The notes under the pieces were generated by a model. The model was given only the letters and a program-made list of their open reading frames with translations, made no database searches and was not told the origin of the DNA. From positions 173,968-237,967 of the forward strand of contig CAJNDS010000007.1 in NCBI GenBank assembly GCA_905221605.1: a stretch of 64,000 nucleotides of DNA, read 5' to 3'. A program made the position numbers and the translations under genes. The DNA is from Symbiodinium natans (taxonomy: Eukaryota; Sar; Dinophyceae; Suessiales; Symbiodiniaceae). The stretch's first letter is position 1, and each line of letters opens with the position of its first letter. Shown in pieces: positions 6,912 through 15,066 of the stretch.

Positions 6912-8915
6912 ATGTGGGAATTGCACCTCCATGAAGATGGGAGACAATATTATTACTGCCTGGATACGCACGAAACCAAGTGGACATTGCCGGTGGTAGG
7001 TGAAAAGGTGAAGAGTGACGAGGTGGTTGGGTCTCCTTTGGGCAATGAGCTGGAAATGGAGGCGTCACTGGATTCTTCATCCTCTACTCCGAAGACTGAG
7101 TCTACGAGGGCATTCCAGGGTAGTGTAAATAGTTTAGGTGAAAAAGATTTTTCCTCTACTATCAGGGATAGCGGTCCTAGGGCTGATGGTGACGCCCCGA
7201 CCTCGGGTTCTCCTGATGAGGAAGGGATTCCTGGGAACCAAGCCAACATCGCTGGAGCTCAACACCTGGATCGGGAAGAAACAGAAGCGCTTTCTGAGGG
7301 TGGGGCAGCGATGGAATTGGTGGATCCAGAAGAGAAAATGCCCAATGAGGTGATCGGAACTGTGTCGGCTGCAGAAGAGCGAGTGGTGGATGTGGTACCT
7401 GTTGTTCAGGAAGGTGGTCCTGGAGATTCGGAGGATGGAGAGAAAAAGTTGTGTGTTACGACTGAGGAGGTCTCTTCGTTTGGTGCCAAGAATTCTGCCA
7501 TTCAAGGGGAAAAAGAAGCTTCTGGAATAGCTGGAGACACGGATGATCTGAAAAATGAGGCCTGGAGCGCCAATGATGCGCGGGTTGATGCGCCAGATAT
7601 TACCTGGAGTGCGAAGGAAGCACGGGTTGAGGTGCATGTGGTGGTACGTTCCACGGGCGACTGCAACAATGGGGCGCAGGTCTCCGCAGCAGCTGATGAT
7701 GGAGGTTCACAGGTGGACGCACTGGTGCAACCTGAAGTTAGCAGCGAGGAACGAAATGACAAGGGCTACACCGGAGCCAATGAGGCAGCTGTGGTCAATG
7801 ATGGTGGAAATTCTCCTTTGGAGGCCATGGAACCAAAGGAGCCTGCGGTGGAAGAAAGCGTGCCTGCCGTGGATGATCGACTCAATTGCCCTGCAGTGGA
7901 AGAAGATTTGCCTGCTGCAGAAGGAGAGACAAAGGACTCCAATGATGGGTCCACTCCCATGAAGGGAGAAGCGTTGCCGTCTGGAAGTTCACCGGAAGTC
8001 GACACCGAGCGAACTACAGCAGATGAGGCAAAGCCGTTGGCGGAGAAAAAGGGAGGTCCTGAAATCCAGGAGCACAAAAAAGATGAGCTTGTGGGACTCG
8101 TGGAGCAGGACGAGCAGTGTGACCCAAAGGTGAAGACAAAGGATGCGCCAGGAGCCGATGATACAGAGATGGTTTCTGAAGAGCGTGTAAAGAAAGTGCC
8201 CCGAGCGGGAGCCTTGGAGTCACCTGGGCCACATTGCTATCAAGAGGGAGATGAGATCATGGGTCTAGTGCGCTGCATCAATGGGTATGGAGCCTTTTTG
8301 GACCATGGGGATATGAATGTATTGATTCCTGCAGAAGGGAACAATGCATATCAGTTCAAGTTTGGTGATACTGTCAATGGAACAGTGAAACGAGTGGAAG
8401 ATGATGGTACCATAATCTTGGACACCTTTCTGGTTTTAGAAGAGGACGTGGAGGACTCTTCTTCGACGCTGCGGAAGTGGAAACCCAGCGGCTGGAGTAC
8501 GTGGTGGACGGATTCATGGTATGCTGGTCAATGGTACCAAGATTCCAACGGTCAATGGGACTGGAAACAGGAGGAAGAGCAATCCGATGAAGAGCTTGTG
8601 GTACAGGAGTTGTCTTCTGAAGAACGAAAAGAAAGGCAACTTTATGGAGAAAAGATCTACAAAGCTCTTCTGGAGAATGGAAATGAAGAGGAAGCCTATG
8701 TTGGCAAAATTACTGGGATGCTGTTAGGTCGGCCGATGGAAGATTTACAGGAGTGTGTTGCGGATCAGGCATTCCTCAATGCGGAAGCTCGGCGCGCGTA
8801 TGGCATCTTGCAAAATGATGGTTGGAAGCCTGATGGTACAGAAAGCACAGGCTCGGGGAAGTTAACCACTTTTTCCCGAAAACAGTACCACGGTGCTGAA
8901 TCAAGGGGAAGATGA
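6912..8915 (+). CDS. Element ORF2: WW domain, acidic linker, S1-like domain
   Basis: An ORF of 667 codons. Residues 2-27 form a WW domain: W2, the GRQYYY core, W24 and P27 have the family spacing. WW domains bind proline-rich ligands and are common in splicing and transcription proteins. Residues about 30-435 are a long acidic, low-complexity linker with loose internal repeats. Residues about 443-510 look like an S1/OB-fold RNA-binding domain (GLVRCINGYGAFLDHG, then GDTVNGTVKRVEDDGTIIL). Next comes a Trp-rich stretch (about 523-553). The ATG at 6912 gives the WW domain almost no leader, so translation probably enters from ORF1 by +1 shift. The 3' end overlaps ORF3, again in +1. No enzymatic motif is visible. 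Confidence 0.85.
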   Translation: MWELHLHEDGRQYYYCLDTHETKWTLPVVGEKVKSDEVVGSPLGNELEMEASLDSSSSTPKTESTRAFQGSVNSLGEKDFSSTIRDSGPRADGDAPTSGSPDEEGIPGNQANIAGAQHLDREETEALSEGGAAMELVDPEEKMPNEVIGTVSAAEERVVDVVPVVQEGGPGDSEDGEKKLCVTTEEVSSFGAKNSAIQGEKEASGIAGDTDDLKNEAWSANDARVDAPDITWSAKEARVEVHVVVRSTGDCNNGAQVSAAADDGGSQVDALVQPEVSSEERNDKGYTGANEAAVVNDGGNSPLEAMEPKEPAVEESVPAVDDRLNCPAVEEDLPAAEGETKDSNDGSTPMKGEALPSGSSPEVDTERTTADEAKPLAEKKGGPEIQEHKKDELVGLVEQDEQCDPKVKTKDAPGADDTEMVSEERVKKVPRAGALESPGPHCYQEGDEIMGLVRCINGYGAFLDHGDMNVLIPAEGNNAYQFKFGDTVNGTVKRVEDDGTIILDTFLVLEEDVEDSSSTLRKWKPSGWSTWWTDSWYAGQWYQDSNGQWDWKQEEEQSDEELVVQELSSEERKERQLYGEKIYKALLENGNEEEAYVGKITGMLLGRPMEDLQECVADQAFLNAEARRAYGILQNDGWKPDGTESTGSGKLTTFSRKQYHGAESRGR

Positions 8916-10056
8916 GTTTTGGAACGCGCTTTGGTTGGACACCAAGCTATTTTTGCAGGAGCTTGATGGTGCAGTGCAATCCATGAGCAAAAGGGAGAAC
9001 AAGCCAATGGAAGCCTACATGGATCCTGACCAGTACAAAAAGGCTTATATGACACCAAAGACGGTGTTGTCACCTGGTTACAGCAAGCTGTGCAGGTTCT
9101 TCAATAAGGGAAGGTGTCGCAATGGCGATGGGTGTCCCTATGAGCATCGTCGGTACGGTGAAGGTTGGCCAGAAGGGGGGTCAACTGATCCAAAGAATAG
9201 CCAAGAAGCTGATGATGAGGACGGGAACATCGGTGACCCTCCCACAGAGGAAGGTACAGTGGATGAGGCACAGCAGGAGCGGGAGGATTTAGCCTTCCGG
9301 GCCAAGTACAATTTTGGCAAAGGTGCATCAAAGGGTGAGCCTACGTCGGGTGAGCCAAAAGGTCGGCTGTGTCTGTATTACAATCAAGGTGGTTGTAAAT
9401 ATGGGACTGCATGCAGGTACCTTCACAACGATGATGTGGCATTGGAAGGGACTTGGGAGCCCGGCAAAGCTTGGGACAATGCTTCCAGGAAGTCACTAAG
9501 GGACGCAGGGTTCCACCATTGCTGTTTCGATTATTACCTCAGAGGACGTTGCCGGAAAGGGTTAAATTTCTGCAAGTACTCCCATGACGAGATGTCAGAG
9601 GAGCGGCTGTCGCTCCTGAAACACTTGGTACAGGTGGCCAATCAGGTCCGGTTTGAAAAAGAGAGAGGATGGGAGCTTACGGATAGAAGCACTTTTCAGC
9701 CACCTGCGAGTGGGGGAGCTGAATCTTCCTCATCCTCGGCACCAAAGGCGCTGCAAATGACCAATGTGTCACAAAAAGATGGTGAAAAAGGTATTCTGGA
9801 TGAAGTAGAAGCTGATGAGCAAAAGAATTCGGTGGCTGCATCCACTAGTACTCAGCTTCACAATCCGGAGGAGCCGATTGAAAATTGGATGGCTCGCAAC
9901 GCACACCTGTGGGTGTATACCCCTCATGTAAGTGAGGTGATGATTACGCTTGGTGTGACCAATGTGTCGGACTTGCAAGAGTTCATCTTTGTGGAAGATT
10001 TGGTTGACAAAGGGATCAACAAAGTGACCGCATGCAAGCATCTTCAATGGGAATAA
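8893..10056 (+). CDS. Element ORF3: protein with three CCCH zinc fingers
   Basis: 387 codons counted from a GTG inside the overlap with ORF2; the frame is open from 8866 and the first ATG is at 8983. Three CCCH fingers are clear: C67-C75-C81-H85 (C-x7-C-x5-C-x3-H), C160-C168-C174-H178 (same spacing), and C211-C220-C227-H231 (C-x8-C-x6-C-x3-H). Such fingers usually bind single-stranded RNA. The first is preceded by a region rich in aromatic residues, FWNALWLDTKLFLQEL. The C-terminal 60 residues look globular (ENWMARNAHLWVYTP onward). Lack of a good own start and the +1 overlap suggest it is the C-terminal part of the ORF1-ORF2 product. Its end overlaps the antisense ORF tail to tail by 41 bases. 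Confidence 0.85.
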   Translation: MLNQGEDEFWNALWLDTKLFLQELDGAVQSMSKRENKPMEAYMDPDQYKKAYMTPKTVLSPGYSKLCRFFNKGRCRNGDGCPYEHRRYGEGWPEGGSTDPKNSQEADDEDGNIGDPPTEEGTVDEAQQEREDLAFRAKYNFGKGASKGEPTSGEPKGRLCLYYNQGGCKYGTACRYLHNDDVALEGTWEPGKAWDNASRKSLRDAGFHHCCFDYYLRGRCRKGLNFCKYSHDEMSEERLSLLKHLVQVANQVRFEKERGWELTDRSTFQPPASGGAESSSSSAPKALQMTNVSQKDGEKGILDEVEADEQKNSVAASTSTQLHNPEEPIENWMARNAHLWVYTPHVSEVMITLGVTNVSDLQEFIFVEDLVDKGINKVTACKHLQWE

Positions 10057-12097
10057 GGGATTCATTGTTCCCTTGATCAAGCACCGCATCCTCTAGTCCA
10101 AGAACTTCCAGCATCGCTGTCGAAGGATCCACCTCCTCATCCGCATCGTCGTCCATCCTTCTCCAGAGAGCCTCCAATTGGTCCGCACAAGTCGCCGCTT
10201 GAAGAAACTCCATCAACCGAGCCCTCCCGCGCTGCCAGAGAAATTCTGAAACCATCACCGACCCTTGTGCTCCCAGATTCAGGAATGGGTGAACCATTTT
10301 GGCTACCCTCGCCATAAGTTCAATATGAACTTCCACGCCTGGACTGCGGCTCCAATCATAGGCAATTGCCTCCATAGCAGTACCAAACTTGTCCGTATTC
10401 TTGAATTCCCCTTCCAGACCAGGAGACAACAAGGCACCCATCACCGAAAGAGGGTAATTCCCCACCGCCGGCAAGCACGGGTTGTCATGGAACGAATGAT
10501 GCAGGTCAGTATAATGTCCTTGATCTCTCCTTTGAAAAAGGAGTGTTCCAGTCCCTAGCTGGGCATTCATTTCATCCACTTGAACCATTTCAGCACATAT
10601 CCTCTGTGCCAGGTGCGCCATTGCTGGCCAGACGGTACGATCGGTCAGACCGCGACGCATAACCCAATCAGTTGTTGGCGACTGGATCAGCGTTCCTGGA
10701 TCATACACCATAACCATTGCACCGTCTCCCATTGACTGATCAGCATCGTCCTCCAGTGCCAGGTTCTCATCCTGTTCGCTTGCACCCTCGGATGACATGC
10801 TAATAACCAAATTTCGATCCATCTTATTGGACCCTTTTTGGCAATCTCTTTGCCCCATTGGCAACTTGCCAACTGCAACCTTCCAATAAATTCGAGTCAG
10901 AAGGCCTTTCACCAGCAATTGCTGAAGGTCACTCCTCACCGGACCACCATCCAACATCTTCGCATCATTACCACGGAGATCATTGCTCCCGCCTTCTCCT
11001 TCTTTTTGGTCGGTCTCCTCGCCAGAAATCTGTACTGCTCCTTCCGGCGCCGTCTCCTGTCCAGCCACTTCATGCCCAGGAAGAACTTGAGCGCTTTCAG
11101 AGACATTCACCTGTCCAGCAGCACCTTGCCCAGGTAAAACCTCATCCGTGGAGCCCACCGCCAGCGAACCAACCATAACTGAACCATCCCTTGTTCTTTT
11201 TTGAGACCGTTCAGCTCGACGAGAAGGTTGTGGTAGCGAAAAAACTTGTGAAGTCACTTCTTGGCGGGTCTCCCCCCGCGACGCTTTGTCGCGCCCTTCG
11301 CCAAGGTGAACCGATTTTTTCGGCCCATCATTGGAGCCTGAAGAACCACTTTGTGGAACATTGCCACGACTCGCAGTTCTCCACGAATCCCTTTCTTGCA
11401 AAAAGAGTTCCTTCAGGCGTTGTACCGCATTGGTCTCCTCCTCGCTTGAATCGCTTGAGGAAGCGGCATACGAGACCAAAGCCTCCGCCTGGTCATCATC
11501 ATCCACCACATCTGCCCACGCTCTGCTGAATGGATACGACAAACCACCACGAGGTTTCACCGGCTCCAGTGGCTTCGGTTTTTCCACTACTTCCGCCAGT
11601 TGCACTCGTCGTTGTGACCGAGATCGTGGCACCTGTCGCACCTGTTTTTTGTCCAGCAAGGGCCTTCCCCTTCTTACAGGGTTTGATCTTGACCGATATT
11701 TTTTCGTTGGTGGATTCACCGGCGGCATTCCAACTCCCACCAACTGCAGCTTCTGTACGCACAACGGAGACCTCTGCGCAAGCGTCCAACCATCACGGTA
11801 CCTGACCTTATCAAAAAGCTCCCGATAGGAACCTCTCGGCATAGTTTTTGCACCGGAGTCTTCAGCTTCACGCACCTGAGTGAGGGTTCGCACCGCCGCT
11901 CTTCCAGTCCCTTTGTTCCCAGAAGATTGTTGTACCCGTACAGATGCATCAGAAGGAACTGCCTTTTCCGGTCCTCCCGGTCGATATCGGACCTCACCCA
12001 CCAATTGCAGAATTTGGAGGTGAGACAAGCGGTGACACTGGAGGGAAGGGCAAAGCGCCAGAGGTTTCTCCGGAAGAGGAGAAATCCAGTGGGTCAT
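10016..12097 (-). CDS. Element antisense ORF4, unknown family
   Basis: An open frame of 693 codons on the strand opposite to all other element ORFs. I placed the start at the ATG ending at 12097; a later ATG at 11842 (MPRGSYRELFDKV) would avoid overlap with ORF5. The product has a basic, Arg/Ser-rich segment near residues 132-164 that could be a nuclear signal. An acidic Ser/Asp stretch follows around 195-225, then a long disordered middle. The C-terminal 220 residues look folded and aromatic-rich (TDWVMRRGLTDRTVWPAMAHL through QLEALWRRMDDDADEEV). No family is recognised. Length, composition and absence of stops argue for real coding, since the sense frames here are closed. Antisense genes are known in a few retroviruses but are unusual in LTR elements. 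Confidence 0.75.
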   Translation of the reverse strand: MTHWISPLPEKPLALCPSLQCHRLSHLQILQLVGEVRYRPGGPEKAVPSDASVRVQQSSGNKGTGRAAVRTLTQVREAEDSGAKTMPRGSYRELFDKVRYRDGWTLAQRSPLCVQKLQLVGVGMPPVNPPTKKYRSRSNPVRRGRPLLDKKQVRQVPRSRSQRRVQLAEVVEKPKPLEPVKPRGGLSYPFSRAWADVVDDDDQAEALVSYAASSSDSSEEETNAVQRLKELFLQERDSWRTASRGNVPQSGSSGSNDGPKKSVHLGEGRDKASRGETRQEVTSQVFSLPQPSRRAERSQKRTRDGSVMVGSLAVGSTDEVLPGQGAAGQVNVSESAQVLPGHEVAGQETAPEGAVQISGEETDQKEGEGGSNDLRGNDAKMLDGGPVRSDLQQLLVKGLLTRIYWKVAVGKLPMGQRDCQKGSNKMDRNLVISMSSEGASEQDENLALEDDADQSMGDGAMVMVYDPGTLIQSPTTDWVMRRGLTDRTVWPAMAHLAQRICAEMVQVDEMNAQLGTGTLLFQRRDQGHYTDLHHSFHDNPCLPAVGNYPLSVMGALLSPGLEGEFKNTDKFGTAMEAIAYDWSRSPGVEVHIELMARVAKMVHPFLNLGAQGSVMVSEFLWQRGRARLMEFLQAATCADQLEALWRRMDDDADEEVDPSTAMLEVLGLEDAVLDQGNNESLIPIEDACMRSLC
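11843..11943. promoter_or_regulatory. Possible divergent start region of ORF4 and ORF5
   Basis: If ORF4 starts at 11842 and ORF5 at 11944, about 100 bases separate two divergent starts. No TATA-like or other core motif stands out. The call rests on gene arrangement only. If ORF4 starts at 12097 the two coding regions overlap instead. Confidence 0.25.
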
Positions 12098-14010
12098 CCA
12101 GACTGGCGGACACAAGGATTTTCTTGTGGTCAGTGTACTCCCGCGTGGCTTCGAATTTCTCTATGCAGGACCGCACTACTGGTAAGATCTTTGACAGCAC
12201 CAAAGGATATCCTGGTGAAGGACCAAACAATGATGACAATCCTTCCTCTAAGGGGAACTTTCCCTGGATTTCAGAAGACTACCTCGACGAAGTGGTGTCA
12301 AAAAAGATGGAAAGGTCTTCAGAGATGGATGGGTTTGTTCCGGGAAGTGAGGGATCATTGGAAAAGGTAGAGGTGGAGAATGTCACTGCCTCTAAAATTC
12401 TTATGGCTCTTTGGAAGAAGGGACATAGAGTTGGGTTTAGAAGGTTGCGTCGTTTGAATGCATCTGGATGCAAGGTTGGAGCAATGAAACGTCCAATCAA
12501 AAGGGTGCAGAAGATTGGCGCTAGGAAGGCCTTCATGAAGATGTTCAATGTTTTTGGATCGTCTCAGCATGGCTCAGGAGTTGGCGGAAAACCGATCATG
12601 AAGGTGGTAGGACCAAGGCCAGGTTTTCCAGCTGTACTCCAAGCACCAAATACTGATAGCACGTCGGGTGAAGGGAGCAGTCCCCAGGTACATGGCAATG
12701 TTCATGTAGAGCACAGTCGCCCTATGGACCGGTATGAGGCAGAGCGCTTGGAGAAGAGGAAGAAGGGTTTCTGCTATTGGTTTGGCAAAGGGAAAGATCG
12801 CTGCAAATTTGGTGACGACTGCAAATTCATCCATTCCGAAGATGATGTGGTGCTACATTCATATTGGTGCAAATACTATGTGGCAGGGAGAGAATGTTTC
12901 GCTGGAAAGGATTGTGGGTTCTCGCATGATGCAACTGGTGTGAGGTGCGTCCAGTTTGCTCGGTCTGGGAAGTGTCGATTTGGTGACAGGTGTGTCTTCG
13001 AGCATGGTGTTCCGTTGGAAAAACAGAGGCCAAGGTCTCCAAGGACGCCCCCAAGGGATGGTCCAAGGAGAAAGTCTGGTGCAAATGGTGGAGAAAAGGA
13101 GATCCCTCCTGAACAGTTCGATGATGATGAGGAGGATTTTATGGTTTATGACGAAGAGACCAAGATGACGGAACTGTTGATGGAGGCGATTTCATTTCTC
13201 TCCGGTGGCAAGCCAGATTTGGCTCGAGCAGAGGCGGACCCATTGTTCAAACTCCTGAAGTTCACTGGAGATGCTGACCAAATGGATCAAGTATGGGTTT
13301 CGTGGACCACTGAAATGTTGTCAGTGCTGGAACTTCTCGAAGTAGTGAAGTCGTACGATGTTTCGCTCGCGGAGGTGGAAGAATGGGTCAATGACCTGAG
13401 GATATGGTATGAGCGAGCCAATTTGGGAGAAGAAAAGGATCCCAAAAAAGGGAAAAAGAGGTCCCTAGAAGGGGAGTCCAGCAAAGATATTCCTGCCGAA
13501 AAAGAAGTGGTTGAGACTTCGGAGACGGAGGTTGCCGTTGAGGAGGAGAAGAAAAAGGTAAAAAAGAAGAGGAAAGCTGCAGCTATCGAAGATCCTTACA
13601 CTCTCATGGTTCCAAAGCCGAAGAAGATGCCGACGATCATTGAGAAGGGTGGATCAACATCCAATGTGGTGGCTTCTGCAGTGGAAAAATCCTCGAAGAC
13701 GCGCACAAAGTCAAATGTCGGTGGAAAGACAAAGAAGAAGGAGAAAAGTCAGAGTCCCAAAAAAGAAGAGGTGGTAATGGTGCAAGATCCTGAGGAAAAG
13801 GATCGTCCATCCGATGCGGAGGCACCAGGGTCTGCCAATGCGAATGAAGAGCTGGGTCAATCTTGCCAGGCGATTGAGGACGCAAAGAGAGAAGGATTGG
13901 TATCCTCAATTCAAAGGGGCATACAGGATCCTATTCTTACGATTTCGGACCTGGAGTATATTCTGCTGCAACTTCACCTCAAGATTGCCAACAATCGGAA
14001 AAAGAAGTGA
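11944..14010 (+). CDS. Element ORF5: three CCCH zinc fingers and Lys-rich tail
   Basis: 688 codons from an ATG; the frame is open from 11884. Three tandem CCCH fingers stand at C277-C287-C293-H297 (C-x9-C-x5-C-x3-H), C309-C318-C324-H328 and C335-C344-C350-H354 (both C-x8-C-x5-C-x3-H). The spacing between fingers is short, as in RNA-binding tandem CCCH proteins. A basic region lies before them (about 150-200). After them come an acidic patch (FDDDEEDF), a helical segment (about 400-480) and Lys-rich stretches such as KKKVKKKRK that would serve as nuclear signals. It starts head to head with, and may overlap, the antisense ORF4. No catalytic motif is seen. It shares the three-finger plan with ORF3 but little else by eye. 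Confidence 0.88.
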   Translation: MHQKELPFPVLPVDIGPHPPIAEFGGETSGDTGGKGKAPEVSPEEEKSSGSSRLADTRIFLWSVYSRVASNFSMQDRTTGKIFDSTKGYPGEGPNNDDNPSSKGNFPWISEDYLDEVVSKKMERSSEMDGFVPGSEGSLEKVEVENVTASKILMALWKKGHRVGFRRLRRLNASGCKVGAMKRPIKRVQKIGARKAFMKMFNVFGSSQHGSGVGGKPIMKVVGPRPGFPAVLQAPNTDSTSGEGSSPQVHGNVHVEHSRPMDRYEAERLEKRKKGFCYWFGKGKDRCKFGDDCKFIHSEDDVVLHSYWCKYYVAGRECFAGKDCGFSHDATGVRCVQFARSGKCRFGDRCVFEHGVPLEKQRPRSPRTPPRDGPRRKSGANGGEKEIPPEQFDDDEEDFMVYDEETKMTELLMEAISFLSGGKPDLARAEADPLFKLLKFTGDADQMDQVWVSWTTEMLSVLELLEVVKSYDVSLAEVEEWVNDLRIWYERANLGEEKDPKKGKKRSLEGESSKDIPAEKEVVETSETEVAVEEEKKKVKKKRKAAAIEDPYTLMVPKPKKMPTIIEKGGSTSNVVASAVEKSSKTRTKSNVGGKTKKKEKSQSPKKEEVVMVQDPEEKDRPSDAEAPGSANANEELGQSCQAIEDAKREGLVSSIQRGIQDPILTISDLEYILLQLHLKIANNRKKK

Positions 14011-14365
14011 TTGGATGGTATGGATGAAGGGATGGTTTTTCTCTTTCTGGAGACCGGTGCGCTGGAACAGCCAATGTGCTGACAATGTGGCGGTTACTAT
14101 TAAGGGTATGGAAATCCCTGATAGTAGGAGTCAGTAGCTTCGCGTAGCGAAGACCACGGTTTGTGGTGAAGAAGGCCAAGGAGTCTTCAGTGATGAGAGG
14201 ATCAAGGTGAAAAAAGATTCTCTATGGGTAGTAGGTTAGCCAATGTGCTATAATTCCGTCCTGGAAGACGTTAAACCACAATTTGCATTTCAAGCAGCTG
14301 GCTGCTGCCGTAATGGCAGTTTTTGGCCAAAAGATCTGCATCTCCAATGTGTCCTAGGAAATCCT
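14011..14365 (+). other. Element 3' untranslated region with small hairpins
   Basis: No ORF of note. There is a perfect 6-bp stem with a 3-base loop at 14138-14152 (CTTCGC/GCGAAG) and another hairpin around 14308-14322 (CTGCC/GGCAG). Two CCTAGG palindromes lie at about 14352-14368, just before the purine tract. The 12-mer AGCCAATGTGCT occurs twice (14069-14080 and 14238-14249). Such elements could be RNA signals for the element, but this is inference. Confidence 0.5.
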
Positions 14366-14378
14366 AGGACAGGGGGAG
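14366..14378 (+). other. Polypurine tract
   Basis: AGGACAGGGGGAG lies immediately before the right LTR. It is all purine apart from one C. It has the position and composition of the RNase H-resistant primer for plus-strand DNA synthesis. Confidence 0.75.
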
Positions 14379-14665
14379 TGCGGAGCTGCAATTGGTATTG
14401 TAGAAAGGAGTTAGTGTTGGAAGTTGGAAGGGTTAATGAACCCGGTAATCGTATTTGGCTCAAGATGGGCTTGAACAGAAAGCCACAAGTTCAAAAAGAA
14501 GTGCCTGGGTTCTTAGGGTTAGGTAAGGGTGTGGGTTCCTTCCCCCTTTCCTTTCCCCCTGGGTTGCTCTTATCCGTGTTCTTGGTTGTTTCTTGGTTCG
14601 ATCTAGGAAATATAAGTTCAGGGCGATTAGGGGAGTTGATTTCCTTCCTTGGTTGTCCCCCCGTA
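14379..14665 (+). repeat. Right long terminal repeat
   Basis: This is the second copy of the 287-bp repeat, identical to the left one by eye, with the same TGCGG start and CCGTA end. It is preceded by a purine tract and followed by TAGGG, the target duplication. In a retroelement this copy supplies the 3' end of the RNA. No AATAAA signal is visible, which is not informative in dinoflagellates. Confidence 0.93.
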
Positions 14666-14670
14666 TAGGG
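14666..14670. repeat. Target-site duplication, right copy (TAGGG)
   Basis: TAGGG follows the right LTR and continues into TTTACTAAG. It matches the five bases before the left LTR. The rebuilt empty site would read telomere repeat running into a MITE-like segment. Confidence 0.7.
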
Positions 14671-14960
14671 TTTACTAAGTCTTCTAAGTAGGTTATAAGT
14701 AGACGTAAATTTGGGGTCATAATTACCCATGAACCTCCAAGCAGTGTCCACTTCAGGATCATAACAGTTCTTCTAGGTTCTATAGGGGATTTGGGGTTTG
14801 GGTTTTTCGTGGGGTTTATGCAACCGGTCATGCGGACTGTCACGCAGCGAGACACATGAGGGTTCAGGGTTTAGGGCTCTGTTGGTGCAACTCGCATAAC
14901 AACAGCTGCCGAGGTTCTACTGCACGCGGTATCATGAGGATTCTTTGTTTCCAAATCCTC

Positions 14961-15066
14961 GGAATCAGAGTAGCCCCTTATGCCCCGATTTTTCGGGGTT
15001 AGGTTCCCTCACAAGCCCCCTCAACCGGAAAAGGGTGCCCTTTATTTCTAGGTTACTCTTGGGTCT
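14961..15066. mobile_element. MITE-like element, family B, copy 1
   Basis: Ends resemble an inverted repeat (TCAGAGTAGCCCCTTA against TTCTAGGTTACTCTTGGGTCT). The middle GGTTCCCTCACAAGCCCCCTCAA and GGGTGCCCTTT are family hallmarks. It shares its plan with family A. Confidence 0.7.

Larger units (their letters stand above)
5895..14665 (+). mobile_element. LTR retrotransposon-like element without recognisable pol
   Basis: The element is bounded by two 287-bp direct repeats (5895-6181 and 14379-14665) that I read as identical, so the insertion is young. It is flanked by the 5-bp duplication TAGGG. A primer-binding site touches the left repeat and a purine tract touches the right one. Inside lie three sense ORFs (6248-10056), one antisense ORF (10016-12097) and a further sense ORF (11944-14010). 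The products carry WW, S1-like and CCCH zinc-finger motifs, all RNA- or protein-binding types. I looked for protease DTG/DSG, integrase HHCC/DDE and reverse-transcriptase YxDD signatures and saw none. By known classes it resembles large non-autonomous derivatives (LARD or TR-GAG), which need enzymes from an autonomous partner. The antisense gene and the protein set do not fit those classes well. Confidence 0.88.
14666..15066. other. Flank of the LTR element with MITE remnants
   Basis: Begins with the target duplication, then a fragment at about 14683-14745 ending CCCATGAACCTCCAAG that matches 36845-36897 and the right end of family D. Unique sequence follows. A family B element is at 14961-15066. 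Confidence 0.6.

Noticed and set aside
7134-8232. Minus-strand ORFs opposite ORF2
   Set aside because: They are shadows of an acidic, low-complexity coding region and have no independent support.
6912-14010. Reverse transcriptase, integrase or protease in the LTR element
   Set aside because: No YxDD, HHCC/DDE or DTG/DSG context was found in any of the long frames. A profile search would be needed to exclude a very diverged copy.
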